The notes under the pieces were generated by a model. That model was not told the origin of the DNA. It saw only the letters and a program-made list of their open reading frames with translations, and ran no database searches. Made by a program: the position numbers and the translations under genes. 64,000 nucleotides of DNA from CAVTWH01 sp963850915 (GTDB lineage: Bacteria > Actinomycetota > Actinomycetes > Mycobacteriales > Micromonosporaceae), in contig CAWKND010000004.1 in assembly GCA_963850915.1 (NCBI GenBank), positions 744,001 to 808,000 on the forward strand. Reading direction: 5' to 3'. This document shows positions 62,704-64,000 of the stretch, piece by piece; the stretch's first letter is position 1; every line of letters starts with the position of its first letter.

Positions 62704-63384
62704 ATGGCACAGCGTGACCGTGCCGCCGGACGCGCCCCCGCGCGGGCCGGCCGTGGCCAGTCAGGTCGGGGCCCGTCGCCCACCGGGGGCAGCGATCTTG
62801 CCGCGCACCGTACCCGGCTGCGGGCCGTCATCGGGCCGGTGGTGGTCGCCGCCGGCTTCGACCTGGAGGAGCTCAGCGTCTCCCGGGCCGGCCGCCGGCA
62901 CGTGCTGCGGGTGATCGTGGACGGCGACAACGGGGTGAACCTGGACACCGTCGCCGACCTGTCCCGGGCCATCTCCAGCGCGCTCGACGCGGCCGAGGAG
63001 AGCGGCGGAACCTTTGACACGGAGTACGTGCTCGAGGTGTCCTCGCCGGGCGTGGACCGGCCGCTGGTACTGCCCCGGCACTGGCGCCGCAACCTCGGCC
63101 GGCTGGTGGCGGTACGCGCCCGCGAGCAGCAGGTGACCGGCCGGATCGTGGCCGTCGACGACGAAGTGGTGGCCCTCGACGTCGCCGGCGTGCTGGTCGA
63201 GTACGAGTTCGCCGAGCTGGGCCACGGGCGGGTACAGGTGGAGTTCAGCCGGCTGGACGAGATCGACGACGACGAGCTGGACGCGTACGACGAGGACGAC
63301 GAGGACGACGGCGAGTTCCCCGACGACGGGGAGTTCCCGGCGGCCGGTACAGACAGCGACGGCAGAGAGGACGACGAAGAGTGA
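62704..63384 (+). CDS. rimP: ribosome maturation factor RimP
   Basis: 30S subunit maturation factor, 226 residues. The N-terminal domain (about 36-115) has VVVAAGFDLEELSVSRAGRRHVLRVIVDGD and YVLEVSSPGVDRPL, the strongest family signature, and the C-terminal Sm-like domain follows (VAVRAREQQVTGRIVAVDDE). Extra segments are an Ala/Gly/Arg-rich N-terminus and an acidic Asp/Glu-rich tail of about 40 residues. ATG at 62704 after GGAGGTG. The stop overlaps the nusA start (GTGA). Confidence 0.93.
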   Translation: MAQRDRAAGRAPARAGRGQSGRGPSPTGGSDLAAHRTRLRAVIGPVVVAAGFDLEELSVSRAGRRHVLRVIVDGDNGVNLDTVADLSRAISSALDAAEESGGTFDTEYVLEVSSPGVDRPLVLPRHWRRNLGRLVAVRAREQQVTGRIVAVDDEVVALDVAGVLVEYEFAELGHGRVQVEFSRLDEIDDDELDAYDEDDEDDGEFPDDGEFPAAGTDSDGREDDEE

Positions 63385-64000
63385 ACATCGACCTCGCGGC
63401 TCTCCGCGCGCTGGAGCGGGAGCGGGAAATCCCGTTCGACACCATCCTGTCCGCCATCGAGGCGGCGCTGCTGACCGCCTACCGGCACACCGACGGCGCC
63501 AACGCGCACGCCCGGGTGGAGATCGACCGCAAGACCGGCGCGGCCACCGTGTTCGCCCAGGACGTGGATGAGGCCGACGTACTGATCCGCGAGTGGGACG
63601 ACACCCCGCACGACTTCGGCCGGATCGCCGCCATGACGGCAAAGCAGGTGATCCTGCAGCGCCTCCGCGAGGCCACCGACGAGGCCCACTTCGGGGAGTA
63701 CGTCGGGCGCGAAGGTGACCTGGTCACCGGCGTGATCCAGGCACACGAGGCGCGCTCCGAGAAGGGCATCGTCTCGATCGACCTGGGCAAGCTGGAGGCG
63801 GTGCTGCCCACCGCCGAGCAGGTACCCGGCGAGGAGTACAAGCACGGCGTGCGCATCAAGTGCGTGGTCGTACACGTGGTCCGTGGCTTCCGGGGACCCC
63901 AGGTCACCGTGTCCCGCTCGCACCCCGGGCTGGTACTGCGCCTGTTCGCGCTGGAGGTACCGGAGATCGCCGACGGGACGGTACGGATCGAGAAGATCGC
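63381..64000 (+). CDS. nusA: transcription termination/antitermination protein NusA (5' part)
   Basis: The first 206 codons of NusA; the gene continues past the window edge. The N-terminal domain starts NIDLAALRALEREREIPFDTIL and contains the AYRHTDGANAHARVEID helix-strand region. An S1 domain begins near residue 115 (GDLVTGVIQAHEARSEKGIVSIDLGKLEAVLP), followed by the start of the KH region (RSHPGLVLRLFALEVPEIADGTVRIEKI). The GTG at 63381 overlaps the rimP stop by four bases. The rimP-nusA order is universal in actinobacteria. Confidence 0.95.
   Translation, partial: MNIDLAALRALEREREIPFDTILSAIEAALLTAYRHTDGANAHARVEIDRKTGAATVFAQDVDEADVLIREWDDTPHDFGRIAAMTAKQVILQRLREATDEAHFGEYVGREGDLVTGVIQAHEARSEKGIVSIDLGKLEAVLPTAEQVPGEEYKHGVRIKCVVVHVVRGFRGPQVTVSRSHPGLVLRLFALEVPEIADGTVRIEKI

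Overview
The window is very GC-rich, uses many GTG starts and has the gene order rpsB-tsf-pyrH-frr-cdsA-rlmN-DivIVA, later dxr-rseP-ispG, then map, and finally rimP-nusA. With PadR/DrrAB-type, AfsR/SARP-type and DUF4081-GNAT genes this points to a filamentous actinobacterium, most likely Micromonosporaceae. The family is an inference; the phylum is close to certain.

Layout. 1-7400: translation and lipid genes (S2, EF-Ts, UMP kinase, RRF, CDP-diacylglycerol synthase, RlmN) and a two-domain DivIVA-like protein. 7400-18900: a small membrane protein, a metallo-beta-lactamase/Rieske fusion, two tandem membrane-anchored propeller-like paralogs, a GyrI-like protein, a phytoene-desaturase-like FAD enzyme, a broken MMPL transporter, a GNAT, a YcxB-like protein and a broken exonuclease III. 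19180-22806: dxr-rseP-ispG, two MEP isoprenoid enzymes around a site-2 protease. 22871-26918: two coupled paralogous multi-pass membrane proteins. 27087-29747: a PadR regulator divergent from a DrrAB-type exporter. 29828-34931: an AfsR-like regulator, DUF4081-GNAT and a membrane protein.

35046-45953 looks like a catabolic island: a dimethylglycine/sarcosine-dehydrogenase-like flavoprotein diverges from a choline/ethanolamine-kinase-like protein, a permease, a FadR-type regulator, a glutamine-synthetase-like ligase, an aldehyde dehydrogenase, an SDR and a class I amidotransferase-like hydrolase. Together they fit uptake, gamma-glutamylation, oxidation and deglutamylation of an amine. A perfect TTTGGTC-T-GACCAAA palindrome sits in the divergent promoter region. 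46104-58253 is a beta-glucoside region: a GH1 with a divergent ROK regulator, then LacI regulator, lipoprotein receptor, complete Opp/Dpp-type transporter and a second GH1 on the minus strand. 58305-64000: a PIN-like/RHH pair, map, a VIT1-type transporter, a DUF385 protein, a ferritin-like/Tat-lipoprotein pair, rimP and the start of nusA.

Two window-wide features stand out. First, at least ten genes carry single-base frame breaks, including dxr and cdsA, which should be essential; sequencing or assembly error is the simplest explanation. Second, short tandem repeats (11-46 nt) recur in intergenic regions, over stop codons and inside low-complexity coding segments. No rRNA, tRNA, insertion sequence, prophage or CRISPR array was found.
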